DNA of 64,000 nt from Cavenderia fasciculata. Its lineage: Eukaryota; Evosea; Eumycetozoa; Acytosteliales; Cavenderiaceae. The position numbers were made by a program, and so were the translations under genes. This document shows positions 47,889 through 59,823 of this stretch, piece after piece. Position 1 is the stretch's first letter. Every line of letters starts with the position of its first letter. The notes beneath the pieces are model-generated. The model was given only the letters and a program-made list of their open reading frames with translations. It searched no databases and had not been told where the DNA came from. Location of the stretch: contig NW_004457639.1 in NCBI RefSeq assembly GCF_000203815.1, positions 1,488,001 through 1,552,000 on the forward strand. Direction: 5' to 3'.

Positions 47889-50112
47889 TTATTTTGCTGG
47901 AGATGGTGGAACACCAAATGGTTTACTCTTTACTTGCTGAATAAAAATAATTGAACATGAAGAAATAAAGCATGCTCTTGAATCATTAATATTGGCTGTA
48001 AGATTATTAGTTTCCATTGAAATGGTATTTAAATATTTTCTCGTCTGTGGATTTTGTTTTGCTTTAATAATTTCAATTAAAATTGAAGAAATACTCTTAA
48101 TATCCTATAAAAAATAAATAAAATAAAAAGAAAATGTAAATATTAAAAATATTCATTAATTATTATTTTGTTTCTATGACATACATGAATAATCTTAAAA
48201 ATTAAATAAGAATAAATATTTGCTTTTGAAAGAGTCCATTTCATGACTCCTTCGACGTCACCCATTGAGGATGATTCTTCATCGGTTGGTTTTTCATCCA
48301 AAGAGTGTTGAGCAACCGATGCCAACAATTCCATACCAATAGAAGCAAAACGGAATAATTTTTCAAGTCCTCTACAAAGGGCAGTTGGTTGTGATTGATT
48401 GGCCAATGTTGGTAAATAATCTTGTAATAATTCAAAATATTGATTATAATATTTTTCCAATTCAAATGATTCAGAGTCCTAAAAAATTAAATAAATAAAT
48501 AAATTAGTATTAATTTTTTAATTTCTTTGTTATTATTATTATACTTGCATTGGTTAAATTTTTTGGTATATTATCAGAGAATTCAGGTGATTCATTTTCT
48601 AATAAATCCTTTAATTCATTAAAAGCTTGTTCAACTTTAATTTTAATATCCTTTGGTGTCTTTCTATTGAATTGATGAATCTTCATGGTTGATTCAACAG
48701 AGATTCTTTCCAACTCTTGAACAAAATGTGGAATATTGAAATGTGATGAACATTTGGCTGCATCAAATTCATTGTCTTTAAATATTACTTGTTCTTCTTC
48801 AATATTGATCTTTGGTCTCTTGTTATATGAAGATGACATTGAAGATGATGGTGGAGGAATATTTGAATTTGAATTGGATGGTGAAGAGTTGTTTGAAGTT
48901 GATGGGGTAGATCCATTTGGTGATACCTGTTGTTGCTGTTGTTCAATCTCTTTCATCAAGTTTTGATTTTCAACAATTGATTCCTTGATGTTTTTCTTTG
49001 CACTTGAAAACATTGAATATGCGCTGGCACCAACCGACTCGAGACGTTCAACTGCAGAATCCATCGTTTGTGTAGCAATCTTTGATCCTTTTCCATAAAT
49101 CTCACTATTGGTTGCCTTCTTTGTTGATTCAAGTGACATGTTTGCCAATTTATTTACATTGTCCAAATTTGCATTCTCTTGTACTTTTTTATATCCAGTC
49201 TAAAAATAAATAAATAAATATTAATATAAATGTGTATATAATAATATTTAATCTATTTGTTTAATAACTTACAGATAATAAACTACTTGCAAACATAAAA
49301 GAATCAGCAATCATATCGGCAGCTTTGAATACACCTTTATCGACTACATTTAATAATCCTTCAACATCATCTTCATCACCTTCTTCTTGAGTGGTATTTC
49401 CTTCGTCATCACTTGTTGTAGTTGTTTCATCGTCGTCATCTTGTACAACTTTTCTTTCTTTCTTTTTTGGTTGTTCTTTTGGTGGTGGTGGTACATATGG
49501 TTCTGGATCAACTTCATCCTCATCGACTTGAGTGATTGAACTAATAGTTGATGAAACTGCAGTTGAAATACTAGAGAACCATCCTCCCCAACCTCCACTC
49601 GATTGTTGTTGTTGTGGTTGTTGTTGTGGAGCTGGTTTATTTACTACTGGTTTGGATTGAACTGGTTTTGGTTTTGGTTTCTCTTCCTCTTCATCTTCTT
49701 GTTCAATCTTTGGTTCTTCCTTTTTAGTCATAGTTGATTTCTTCTTTACCAATTTTGGTTTCTCTTCTTCTTGCTCTTCTTTTTCTTCTTCCTCTTTCTC
49801 TTCAATTTGTTCTTCAACCTTTTCCTTTACAATCTTTGATTTGTTTGTTGTTGATTTCTTTTTAGTTGGTGTTGGTTGTTTGGTTTCTTTTTTAGTTTCT
49901 TCCTCCTCCTCTTCTTTTGCAATAGGTACTTCTTCTTCCTTTTCCTTTACTTGTTCTACCACTGTTGTTGTTGGTGTAGGTTCTTCAATTTCCTCTTTAG
50001 ATGATGATTGTTCCTCTTTCTGATGATCATCACTACTTTGAACTTCATCTACTTGTTCATTGTTCTCTTCATCTTCATCTTTTTTCTTTTGTTGTTTTCT
50101 ATTTCTTCCCAT
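47889..50112 (-). CDS. FAM114/DUF719-like protein
   Basis: Four exons (50112-49273, 49199-48549, 48478-48185, 48104-47889) give 666 residues. The first 160 residues are Lys/Glu-rich with coiled-coil or disordered character. Then comes SSGGWGGWFSSISTAVSSTISS, the signature of FAM114A/NOXP20 proteins, and further on VDKGVFKAADMIADS with a helical C-terminal half (FVQELERISVESTMKI, LEKLFRFASIGMELL). FAM114 proteins bind Rab2 at the Golgi in animals; function here is inferred. The second intron keeps frame only if it starts GCAAGT and ends AG, a GC-AG intron. Using the GTATAA two bases later gives an immediate stop. Confidence 0.8.
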
Positions 50113-50287
50113 GTTGTTTGTCTAGATACTATTATTATATAATATACAACTAGATAATAATAATAACAAAAAATCAAACACTAATGAACTCTACTGCTGA
50201 TGACTCCTCACTTCACACTTGTTGGTTGTGGTCAAAGTAATATTGACTTTTTTTTAATTTATTTTTTAAAAAAAAGAATTGAAGAAA

Positions 50288-50317
50288 TTATTGTCTTCTA
50301 CGAGGAGAGATAATAAA

Positions 50318-50401
<84 letters not shown>

Positions 50402-51445
50402 TTTTTCGAGATTCAATAAGCGAACAGGATTTGTTTTTATCTTTTTGACAAGTCTATCAATTCCTGATATGATGGCTGTTGGATTGTTGAGTGGAAAAAA
50501 ATGGCCTGTTGAATATTCGATACATTCAGAGTTGGATGAGAGAGAGGTCATGTATTGTTGACGCTCTGCCCATTCTGGATCTTTGTCGATACTGTAGATA
50601 TTTACATAGGGGAGATCCTTGAATGGTGTTGGTGAAGATTTAAGGGTTAGAATAATATTTAGGACGGTCGTAGAAGTGATCATAATGCTGTATTCTTGAA
50701 TCGCCGTATTGAGGAATTTGTTGGAACTATCCAAAAATATGTCTTGTGATGCTGTGAGTGAATCTTGTGGGAATCCTTCCAATATTAATTGAGATGATAA
50801 CCATCCATAGAAGTTTGGGATTTCTCCTTTGTTTGCTAATTCTCTCAGATCACCTTTGCTGTTCATTTGGATGTACTTTGTTACTACTTCTGTTAGTTTG
50901 ATGACTGCTTCTTGGTTGGAAGGAATCAATCCCCATTTACTATCTGTTCCATCGATGCTGAGTATTCCAACTACTTCGTCTGGATAGGTCAATGAGTAGG
51001 TTTGAACAAATATCGATCCCCAAGACCATCCAACGAGGATATACTTTCCTGTCAGTCCAGCTACTTTGAGTGAACCACGAAGACGTCTTACATATTCTTG
51101 AGTGGTGATTGGCACTGGTGACGGGCTTGACCAACCATATCCGTATCGATCAACGAAGCAAGCTTTACTAATCTTCCAAGAGGACATATTGGCAAGTACT
51201 GATGGAATGATTGGTACCCATGCTGTTGAGAAGAATGGGAGACCAGAATCAAACAATATGATTGGACCATTTTGATTGGCAGAAGTGGGATTGTAATAGC
51301 ATCGAATATGAATCTTTAGACCTTGGAATTCTGGAAAATATGATACCCCAGTATCGCCAATTCCTAGGAATGATTTAGATACATCTGGCTGAGAATAGCT
51401 CACTCCAATCTTCTGACCTGGAGTGCAATTTCGAATGTGGTCCAT
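50288..51445 (-). CDS. Alpha/beta hydrolase with long poly-Asn tail
   Basis: A frame of 385 residues from ATG 51445 (MDHIRNCTPG). The fold is shown by FDSGLPFFSTAW (oxyanion-side strand), then DRYGYGWSSPSP, the nucleophile elbow VGWSWGSIF (GxSxG), IDGTDS and the late His in STGHFFPLNNP. So a serine hydrolase, lipase or esterase, with a complete triad. A run of about 26 Asn encoded by (TTA)n on the plus strand precedes the last residues FIISPRRRQ. In-frame sequence continues upstream to 51484 without ATG and shows CTAG that could be an acceptor, so a small 5' exon is possible. Confidence 0.85.
50321..50398. repeat. (TTA)26 microsatellite encoding poly-Asn
   Basis: Seventy-eight bases of unbroken TTA units inside the hydrolase gene; read on the coding strand as AAT it gives the Asn run. 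Length is expected to vary among strains. Confidence 0.92.
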
Positions 51446-51921
51446 ACTGACAAAGTAAATTTTGGTTTTTCTAGAAATAGGCAATTTTACAAAAGAAGAG
51501 CGAAAAAAAAGAGGAGGTACGAGACAACGTATTGGTTTATTTTTTCACAATACTAACAAATTTGATGATTGATTTGATTATTTGTTGTTGATTGAAAAAA
51601 ATAAAAATAGTTTGACCTATCTTTATTTATATCATATGGGGGCAGGAATATGGGTGTGAGGGTTGGGGATCATGGTAGTATGATTTGAAATCACCCCCTA
51701 TTCCTTAAAAGTTAAACTAAACGAGTCATTGTAGGAAATTTGGGTGTCCCACAAGGAGCAGGCCTTGCAGAATTTAAAAGGAAAGGAAATCCTACCACAC
51801 TACCTAGCAGATAATATATCCAAATTAAACTCATTAAAAATAATTAATAAGCCCTGGGTTCTTTTTTTTGTCTTGTGCCTTAATAATAAGATGTTGATAT
51901 TGATGATATTACAAAGAAACA
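51446..51921. other. Intergenic with dispersed repeat copy 2
   Basis: Spacer between two divergently arranged genes. It contains a G-rich stretch at 51638-51675 and the second copy of the 26-bp repeat at 51694-51719. The small plus-strand frame 51744-51935 has no family match I can support. Confidence 0.5.
51694..51719 (-). repeat. Dispersed 26-bp repeat, copy 2
   Basis: Reverse complement of 13112-13137, identical over 26 bases, with the related GACTCGT at 51722-51728 (read on the minus strand). It lies about 200 bases upstream of ankyrin-like gene C. Confidence 0.8.
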
Positions 51922-53283
51922 ATGAAAGGTTATGATGATAACGACGATCATCATATTAAAACAAGGTTAATTAAATCAGTGCTACACAACATCTATTTAT
52001 TTAAATATATATTCAGATGCGTCAAGGCGATACACAGAGATAAATTGAAAGCTCCACCATCATACTGCTACTCGTTCAAAGGTCTACTCGAGTTGATACA
52101 AACACGACCATTACTGCAGTGCTATCATTTCATATCACCACGACTATTAAAAGAGATCATCAAATGTATCAACCCTCACCTCAATCATGCCACCATTGAC
52201 CAGACCACCTTTTCAAGACAACAACCCCAATCAAACAGTATCAGTGCTAGATTCGCAGCCACCTCACCAATGGCAGTCTATCGACTCATTCACGACCAAG
52301 AGACAATGAACATGGCCTGTAAAAAGAGACTGCTCTCTCATTGCATAGACATTGAGTTTACTGCACAACCTCTATTCTCTTTTCAATACTTTAAAGTGTT
52401 TATAGAGACTGCCTCCTCTTACCTACCACCCACCACCAAAGATTCTATTTCAATTGATGTATTCTTAAAGTTTATGGCCAAGACCGACTCGTCACCACGA
52501 CAATACCTAGATCTCATCGTGACCAAGATGAAAGGTACATTTGGAAGTTTTGGATCGGTTCGTACCGATACATTCATTTACAGCTCAACATATAAAGTGT
52601 GTGATATATGTCCGCTAGCAAACCGACTATTACAAAAACAGGTAATAGAGATATGTCTACGACAAAATGGTATCAAATCAAAATACATTTCTAGTCTACT
52701 AGACACCAACTCGATTAATCTAGTTGCCAAAGAAATGGATTCACTCTATAAAAGTGGTCAATTAGAAATGTTGGAATGGTTAGCCAATAACATTACATTT
52801 GATGTATCTCCTTTAAAACAAAGGTATTTAGGGTTACTCATAATCATTAAATACATTCAGTATTGTCCACTTGACCAAGTTCAATATTGGTTTTCTAAAC
52901 TACCATTCCCAACTATCATCAATACAAAGGACGACCGTCTAGAGGATACAACATATCATTCCTCTATAGATGTACTATTAACCTATTTCTATAGATTGGC
53001 ATTTATATATTGGTTGGACGGTAAGAAATACTTGGCTATACAATTACTACATTCAAAGTTTGGTACGGTACTTGTAGAACAGGCTAAAAGTCATTCCTAT
53101 AAAACATCAATGCTTTATGCAAACACTCCACACTTTCAAAATGTGTATCATCAAACTATTGCTAGAATATCATTCATATTGGATAATCCTACTAAAAGTA
53201 GTAGTAGTAGGAGTAGGAGTAGGTTACACCAAATATTTCATTCTTGTCCAACTCTTTCATTCTCTTTGAGTGAAATTGAATAA
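51922..53283 (+). CDS. Ankyrin-like dictyostelid family protein C (intact)
   Basis: An intronless frame of 453 residues. The N-terminal helix LIKSVLHNIYLFKYIFRCVKAIHR matches the start of copies A and B (ILRSVYIRKKIFEGVHLIHK) in pattern. The DQETM..CKK segment (residues 130-140) is shared with the short member at 10628-11431. Later units such as SGQLEMLEWLANNITFD look like degenerate ankyrin repeats. A Ser/Arg run precedes the C-terminus. Families of this kind are expanded in dictyostelids without known biochemical role. Unlike A and B it has no introns and no lesions. Confidence 0.75.
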   Translation: MKGYDDNDDHHIKTRLIKSVLHNIYLFKYIFRCVKAIHRDKLKAPPSYCYSFKGLLELIQTRPLLQCYHFISPRLLKEIIKCINPHLNHATIDQTTFSRQQPQSNSISARFAATSPMAVYRLIHDQETMNMACKKRLLSHCIDIEFTAQPLFSFQYFKVFIETASSYLPPTTKDSISIDVFLKFMAKTDSSPRQYLDLIVTKMKGTFGSFGSVRTDTFIYSSTYKVCDICPLANRLLQKQVIEICLRQNGIKSKYISSLLDTNSINLVAKEMDSLYKSGQLEMLEWLANNITFDVSPLKQRYLGLLIIIKYIQYCPLDQVQYWFSKLPFPTIINTKDDRLEDTTYHSSIDVLLTYFYRLAFIYWLDGKKYLAIQLLHSKFGTVLVEQAKSHSYKTSMLYANTPHFQNVYHQTIARISFILDNPTKSSSSRSRSRLHQIFHSCPTLSFSLSEIE

Positions 53284-54147
53284 AAAGAATAATAATAATA
53301 GTACTATTATTATTATTTATCAATATTCAAATCAAATCAAATCAAAATCACATCACATCATATCACAACAACAACAACAACAAAATCTTTTAGAATTATT
53401 AATTATTTTTATTTCTACTAACCTACTACTACTAAAAGAAAAAGAATATTATATGATATTATAGTAAAATATCTTGTATTCGATTGAACATGTCATATGA
53501 TTCAATATATGACGCTCTTTAAAAATGATACCATATGATGAAAATAATAATATTATCTATTCACACTCACCTTTTGATTTATTTGGTGTATTTATGTATC
53601 TTGATATTAATGACAATTAGTTAGTTTTGTTAGTTTTGTTAGTTTTGTGGTTGGAAATAGGGGGTTGCATTCCCATCTACTCTTTGATGATTGGACAGTG
53701 ATAAAAAATGATTTCCGTCGGGACTGGTGGTTACTTACCCATATACCTTCCATATCAATAAAAATGGAAGCCAAGTATGGTGTGAGGGTAGGTAGGGTTT
53801 AGGGGTTCATTACTTTTTTTATCAATACTTCTGTCTTTGGTTAACAGGAATGATAATGATGATAATCATTAGTCATACTCTGTCTCTCTCAGATATATTA
53901 TCATATGACCCTACTTATCTATTTACGTTCTTCTTCACATTCACATTTTAATCAATCATATATAACCCCTATATATATTTTATATATATAATTTCAAAAG
54001 GGTTACCAGGGTAAGTTAAGTTAAGTTTAATCAACTATATATATGAATCAATTCATTGTATAATCATTAATACAATTAATTAACTTTAATTATATTTTTA
54101 ATACTTCTTTTTTTTTTTTTTTTTTTGAAAAGAAATACTTGCAAGAA
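53284..54147. other. Intergenic, no gene seen
   Basis: The spacer holds three TTAGTTTTG units at 53619-53647, a GGGTAGG-rich segment near 53787-53802, and T-rich sequence to 54126. A GGAAATAGGGGG string at about 53654-53665 weakly recalls the end of the dispersed 26-bp repeat. Confidence 0.5.
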
Positions 54148-56528
54148 ATGAAAACAAATCATTTCTTTGTTACATTTATTGTAGTTTTAGTAACATGTTT
54201 ATCATCATTGATTGATATTGGTGTAGTGGTTGAAGGTCATCGTATTCAACAAGTATCAAATCATTATCGTGCTACTCCAAATCTTTATCACATTAATCAA
54301 TTACTTGATTATCAATCATCGTCTTCGTCGCCATCATCATCATTGACATCATTATCATCACCATCGTTTGGTATATTTGCACTATTAAATAAGAATAGTA
54401 GTAGTAGTAGTAGTAGTAGTCATACTTCACCACCTGCTCAATATGTTAATATCAAACCATTATTAGAACAACAATTAGAATCGTCATCATCAGATGTAAT
54501 CTCTGGTCAATGTCAAAGTGACCTATATGATTTATCAAAATTAAAGTATCCAGATTCATTTCAAAGTATGTTGTTTGAGATAAATATATATATATATACA
54601 CAAAAATAAAGATTATGATTATTAATTTCTTTTTCTTTTTTTTAGTTATTGAAGCAAGTGGTAAATCATTCTTTGATCTTGGTAATTATGATAATTGTTT
54701 GAGTTTACCAAGCAATGTATCACAATATTGTTCAGTGTCGGTTGGGATGGTGACTGGTATGGGTGGTTTGTGTGTACCAGTAAGTTGTTCTGAACAAGAT
54801 ATCAACTTGGCATTACAGACAGCTGTCAATCTGACTGGTATGGCTAGTAAACTAGGCCCGATGGGTTATCAAGGTCAATTTACTATCCACTGTTATTCAG
54901 GTGACCACACAACCATCAGACCACCCTTGACAACCGGCCCCATCATTATGATCATTGTATGTTCAATCATCATTGCATTGGTCATCGCTGGTACATTGAT
55001 TGAATACATTGTATTTAAAATCAAAGATGAAAAGAAAGATAATAATAATAATGTATTTACATCACCAAATGGAGCAATTGATGGAATATTCCAATTTGAT
55101 GAAAAGAAACAAATTCAAGATTCATCAAATGAATGGATAAAAGAATCAAGTTTGGGATTACAAATATTGATGTCATTTTCATTGATACAAAACTACCACA
55201 ACTTTACAACATCGTCATCTGAAAAGAAACATTTCAATGTATTGGATGGTGTAAGGTTTATGAGTACATGTTGGGTTGTCATGGGACACACTATTGCATT
55301 CAACAGTCAACTAGGATATGATAACTTTGCCTATGTTATGAATAGCGTACTACCAACTGCTGCATTCCAAATTATAACGGCTGGAGAGTTTAGTGTCGAT
55401 GTATTCTTTATGTTGTCTGGTTTCTTGGTTGGACACGCACTTTTACAACAACTAGATAAACCAGAGTACGCAGAGGAGGAGAGTTGTTGTGGAAAACTCT
55501 TATTTTGGATGAAATACCTGTTACATCGATTCATCCGATTGTCACCACTCTACTACTTTGTATTGTTTGTGTTTTGGCAACTGTCTCCACAGTTTGGAAG
55601 CGGACCGTTTTTCTTTGGCTACGATGCTATCACCAAATCATGTGATGCTAATTGGTGGACAAACCTTTTGTATATCAACACGTTGTATCCTCCTACTATG
55701 CTAACTGAGTGTTTCGGTTGGAGCTGGTATTTAGGTGACGATATGTTATACTATATATTTGTCGCACCTGTCGCCATAATATTATACAAACGATCCCAAA
55801 AACTTGGTATATTATATATCATCTTTTTACTCGCACTCAACTTTATAACCAATTTCTGGATCACTCTAAAATATGATCTTGGTACATTTTTCGAGTTTGG
55901 TATACAGTCTATTATAGACGCTACATTTATCACTGACATTTACCAAAAACCTTGGACTCGTGTCGGAGCATATGCGGTCGGTCTTGTGATGGCCATGATT
56001 GTCGAGCACCAGGGTATGCTACGTGTCATCAAGACACATCTGTCAGTTCGACTCGTCTATTATACCATTGCAGCTGCTTTGACCTCTTTCTTTACATTCA
56101 TCTCTTACAATTCCTATACTCATCCAGGTGGATGGAGTACAATGTCCAATGCATTCTTCAATGCATGTGGTCATACTGGGTTTGTGATTGGAGCAGCTCT
56201 ATTCCTACTCACTGCATTTGCCGGTCATGGTGGTCTGGTCGCATGGATATTTGAACGTCCCATATTCAAGAATCTGTCCAAACTCACCTACTCAACCTAC
56301 CTCATCCACCCCATAGTCATTTGGTGTATGGCGTATAGTCGTGTCACCCCATTCCACTACTCCAACTCAAATGTTGCCGCCTATATCATCTCATCACTCG
56401 TATTCTCCTTTTTCTGTGCATTCATCGTTCATCTCTTTGTAGAGAAACCATGTGTCAATTTAGAGAAATTATTCTTCTTGCACCGTCGTCCCCAACAACA
56501 ACAACAAAAATATACATTATTAAATTAA
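54148..56528 (+). CDS. NRF-6-type acyltransferase-3 membrane protein
   Basis: Two exons (54148-54565, 54646-56528) splice to 766 residues. A signal peptide (FFVTFIVVLVTCLSSL) is followed by a Ser-rich part. Then comes a cysteine-bearing luminal NRF domain (CQSDLYDLSKLKYPDSFQ, GNYDNC, GLCVPVSC). One helix follows near 270 (PIIMIIVCSIIIALVIAG), then a cytosolic linker. The C-terminal 400 residues are an acyltransferase-3 domain with about ten helices, starting LDGVRFMSTCWVVMGHT and ending TYLIHPIVIW and FVEKPCVNLEKLFF. This is the layout of nematode NRF-6/NDG-4 and related proteins, which are implicated in lipid or drug transport; enzymatic acyl transfer is likely but unproven. Start ATG 54148 gives a good signal peptide. 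Confidence 0.92.
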
Positions 56529-56871
56529 TTTTTAAATCTCCCTCAAAATATATCCATCCAAACATTCATTCATTCTACTCCCAATCAATAAATATATCAT
56601 TTATATGATTCATTATTAATATTATTAATAATACAGATATCCAGTCTTGTTCCAAAATAAACTTCAAAAAAAAAAAAGAAAAAGAAAATAAAAAATACAA
56701 AAATAATTATTTATTTTTAAAATTGAAAAGGGACCGAACGCTGGAGGTGCGTTGTGGGCTATCAAGACGACAGCTCATAAATATAAAGGGATCTTTCTTT
56801 AATCCTTTCTAATTCTCTTTTTGAATCAATCTAAAGGGATCTGATACCCTCAATTTTGAATCACTCTGAAA
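56529..56871. other. Intergenic, no gene seen
   Basis: A+T-rich spacer; a slightly GC-richer patch at 56730-56775 lies upstream of the RNF220-like gene and may be promoter. No coding signal. Confidence 0.45.
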
Positions 56872-59391
56872 ATGGATGTATCTTATGACCACCACCACCA
56901 CTCTTCTTCAAACAATAGCAACGGTACAAACAACAATAATAGTAGTACAATTAATAACGATAGTAGTGACAGCAACAATGATATTCATATGAACAATACA
57001 AACCATGAAGAGGTGACTGTATCTTCCATTTTAAATGACTTGTTAAATCGTATTAATACGCAGAGAGATAATACTAGTAAAATTAACGGTACTAATAATA
57101 GTAGTAGTAATAGTACAATTAATAATAGTAATAATGTACAACAACAACAACAATATAGTCATAGTCATATGAATGATAATAATAATATAAATCATATGAC
57201 TTTTAGTAAAAGTACAGTTGATGTAGCTGCTCAACACCAACACCAAATAGATTCTACTATTACTACTCCTCCTGCTTCTGCAACTACCACTCCTACTATC
57301 ACCTCCACCACTGCAACTACTACATTTGTATTACCTACTCCTGCTACGACTAGTCTGACGAGTAGTACCAGTTCAACTGCTTCAATGTCTACACCAGCAA
57401 CATCTCAACAACAACAATTAACACCTGTTAGAAAAAGAGGTAGACCTCGTATGTATCATAAATAGAAAGAGAGAGAGAGCGAGAGAAAGTAAAGAGAGAT
57501 GAATGAACTACTAACACTCTTTGTACTATACTATACTATAATCGCAGCCAAAAACCCAGAACTACATGAACAAAAGAAACTACTTAAAGCAGAGAGATTA
57601 TTAAGATCTGCTGATAAACAACAACAACCAAGACAACCAAAACAACAAAAAAAGTTACTCAATAGTAGTAGTAGTAGTACTGGTGTCAGTCCTTTATTGA
57701 CACCAATGCAACACTCTTCCAACAATATGGTACTCCCAACACTATCATCATCGACAAGTCAATTATTTGCAGCGGTCGATGCAGACGTGCAAGAACAACA
57801 AAAACAAATCATCAACAAGGGAGGTATCCAATGTCGTATCTGTAAAAGTTACTATGAAGCCGATAAATTCCAAGACCATTATGATTGGGAGTTACTTCGA
57901 ATGGAGTCAAATTACAATGGCGGTATTGTACCAGATGATGATGAGGAAGAAGAACAAGTTGAAGAAGAGACAACTCCATTGTTTGAATGTGGTGATTTAT
58001 TATCATCACCAAGTCTATTATTTATGAGACCAAAGAGAGCTTCTTCAATTAGTGCAATGAAAACAATTGCAACTACTGGTAATAATCAAAATAATCAAAA
58101 TAATCATCAAAATCAAAATAATAATAATAATAATAATATAACAGAATCAATTCAACAACAACAACAACCAAATGTTCATGATAGTATACTTCAATCAATT
58201 AATAATATTAGATCTAAAAGATCAAATAGATTGTCATTATCATCGTCATCCAGATCAAATTTGACACCAACAAGAAATTCACAAGGTGTCATGAGACAAC
58301 AACCTTCTTTATCTTCCTCCCCATCCCCTTTATTATCATCGTCGTCGTCATCTATTTCACAACAACCATCTCAACAACAGCAATGTGTAGTTTGTAACAA
58401 TTACATTGGTGGATCATTTTTAAATTTTCAATTACATGTTGAGCAATGTTTAAATACTCAAGGTGCTGCTTCAACTATTATGACTTCTTCTTCCTCTTCA
58501 ACTACGACGACATCTACATCATCTACATCTACCAGTTCAACTACGACAACACCAAAGAGAAGAGGTAGACCACCAAAGAAAAATATTTTACCCATCAATC
58601 TACAACAACAACCACAACCACAACATCAACAACAACCAATGACAATATCATCCAACTCCAACAATAATATTGATACAGTCGGTACTATTATTAATGGATT
58701 TGCAATTGAAGATGAAGATGATTCACGTTGGGCTAGTAGTGATGATGAACCTATTCAAGACCACGATTTCCCAAGCGATGTAGAGACTTATACGATTGCT
58801 GGTGTAACTAGAATACGCACAGTCTCGTTACTTCCAAATCAATCCTATGAAGGTATCTACTTTGACAAGGGTGAAGCTGCACGTTGTTACCAACAAGATG
58901 AAGACGATGAATTGGATGTTGAACAAGATGATACCGTTGTATTTGGTGCAACTCAATATACTGAAGATGATATTAAAAAACGTAATACTATTAACCAAGA
59001 TACAAAAGATACAACAATTAAACAAGAAGCTATAACAACGAATAATAATAATAATAATGTAAATAATAATAATAATAATAATAATAATGTAAATAATTTA
59101 AAAAAGGATAATTCAAATTCAATGGTTGGATCAAACAATAACAACAATAATAATAATAACAATTTTATAATGGAAGCATTAAAAGAAAGAATCAAGGAAC
59201 AAGATGAACAACTTAAAAGTATTCCAAGTTGTTTGGTTTGTTTGGAACCGTACAAGGCACCCCTCACATCGATCAAATGTTGGCATGTCCATTGCGAACA
59301 ATGCTGGCTAAACACATTGAGTGTCAAGAAATGGTGTCCTCAATGTAAAGTCATCACAACTCATTCAGAGTTGAGAAAGATTTATCTTTAA
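56872..59391 (+). CDS. rnf220: RNF220-like RING E3 ubiquitin ligase
   Basis: Two exons (56872-57448, 57548-59391) joined by a 99-base GTATGT/CAG intron give 806 residues. The join restores KRGRPPKNPELHEQKK. Much of the protein is Asn/Ser/Gln/Thr low complexity. Ordered parts: an AT-hook-like RGRPP at the exon join and a second RRGRPPKK near 585, a zinc-like CRICKSYYEADKFQDHY near 300, a UBZ-like CVVCNNYIGG...LHVEQC near 480, and a C-terminal RING-type domain CLVCLEPYKAPLTSIKCWHVHCEQCW with KWCPQCK, ending LRKIYL. The last 60 residues match animal RNF220, which ends LRRIYL. So a nuclear E3 ligase is inferred. The first exon alone would encode a plausible stop-terminated protein, which hides the true gene. 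Confidence 0.88.
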
Positions 59392-59823
59392 CCCCCCAAA
59401 AAGAACAAACAAATAAATTATTTAAATATTTATTTATTTATTTATATCATATCAAATTAATTAATTATTTAATTTAATTTGGGTAGTTGGTTGGAACGGC
59501 TACAATTGAAAGCCCAACGTTCGAATTGTGGGATACGAGTAGAACGTTGAACGAGTACTTTGGAGGGTCAAGCATGGTACTTTCGGTCGTTTGTTTCATT
59601 GTTGAAAAAAAACAAATTTTAAAAAAATCATTTTTTCAAATTTTGTCGACTTTCGATCGTTGGTTTCTTTCGCGAGCTAACTTGATTCGTGTGTTGCACA
59701 AGTCTCATTATTTTTATCGGTCTTCAAATAACAATTAACTTTTTGTTATTATCTATCTATATCTATCCCCTTTATCTATATCTTTTTTTTTTTTTACAAA
59801 ACTAAAACAAACAAACATATAAA
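59392..59823. other. Intergenic with a short GC-richer patch
   Basis: TTTA repeats at 59418-59445, then a patch at about 59480-59580 that is less A+T-rich than normal spacer and has no supported reading frame. T-rich to the next gene. Confidence 0.45.

Noticed and set aside
51744-51935. 63-codon plus-strand frame before gene C
   Set aside because: No family match, overlaps the start of gene C and has spacer-like composition.
56872-57465. Separate 197-codon AT-hook protein
   Set aside because: It ends just past a GTATGT donor, and splicing to 57548 restores RGRPPKNPEL and joins the RNF220-like frame.
59480-59580. tRNA-like GTTCGAATT in a GC-richer patch
   Set aside because: The flanking bases do not pair into a T arm and no cloverleaf can be drawn; no tRNA gene was recognised anywhere in the window.
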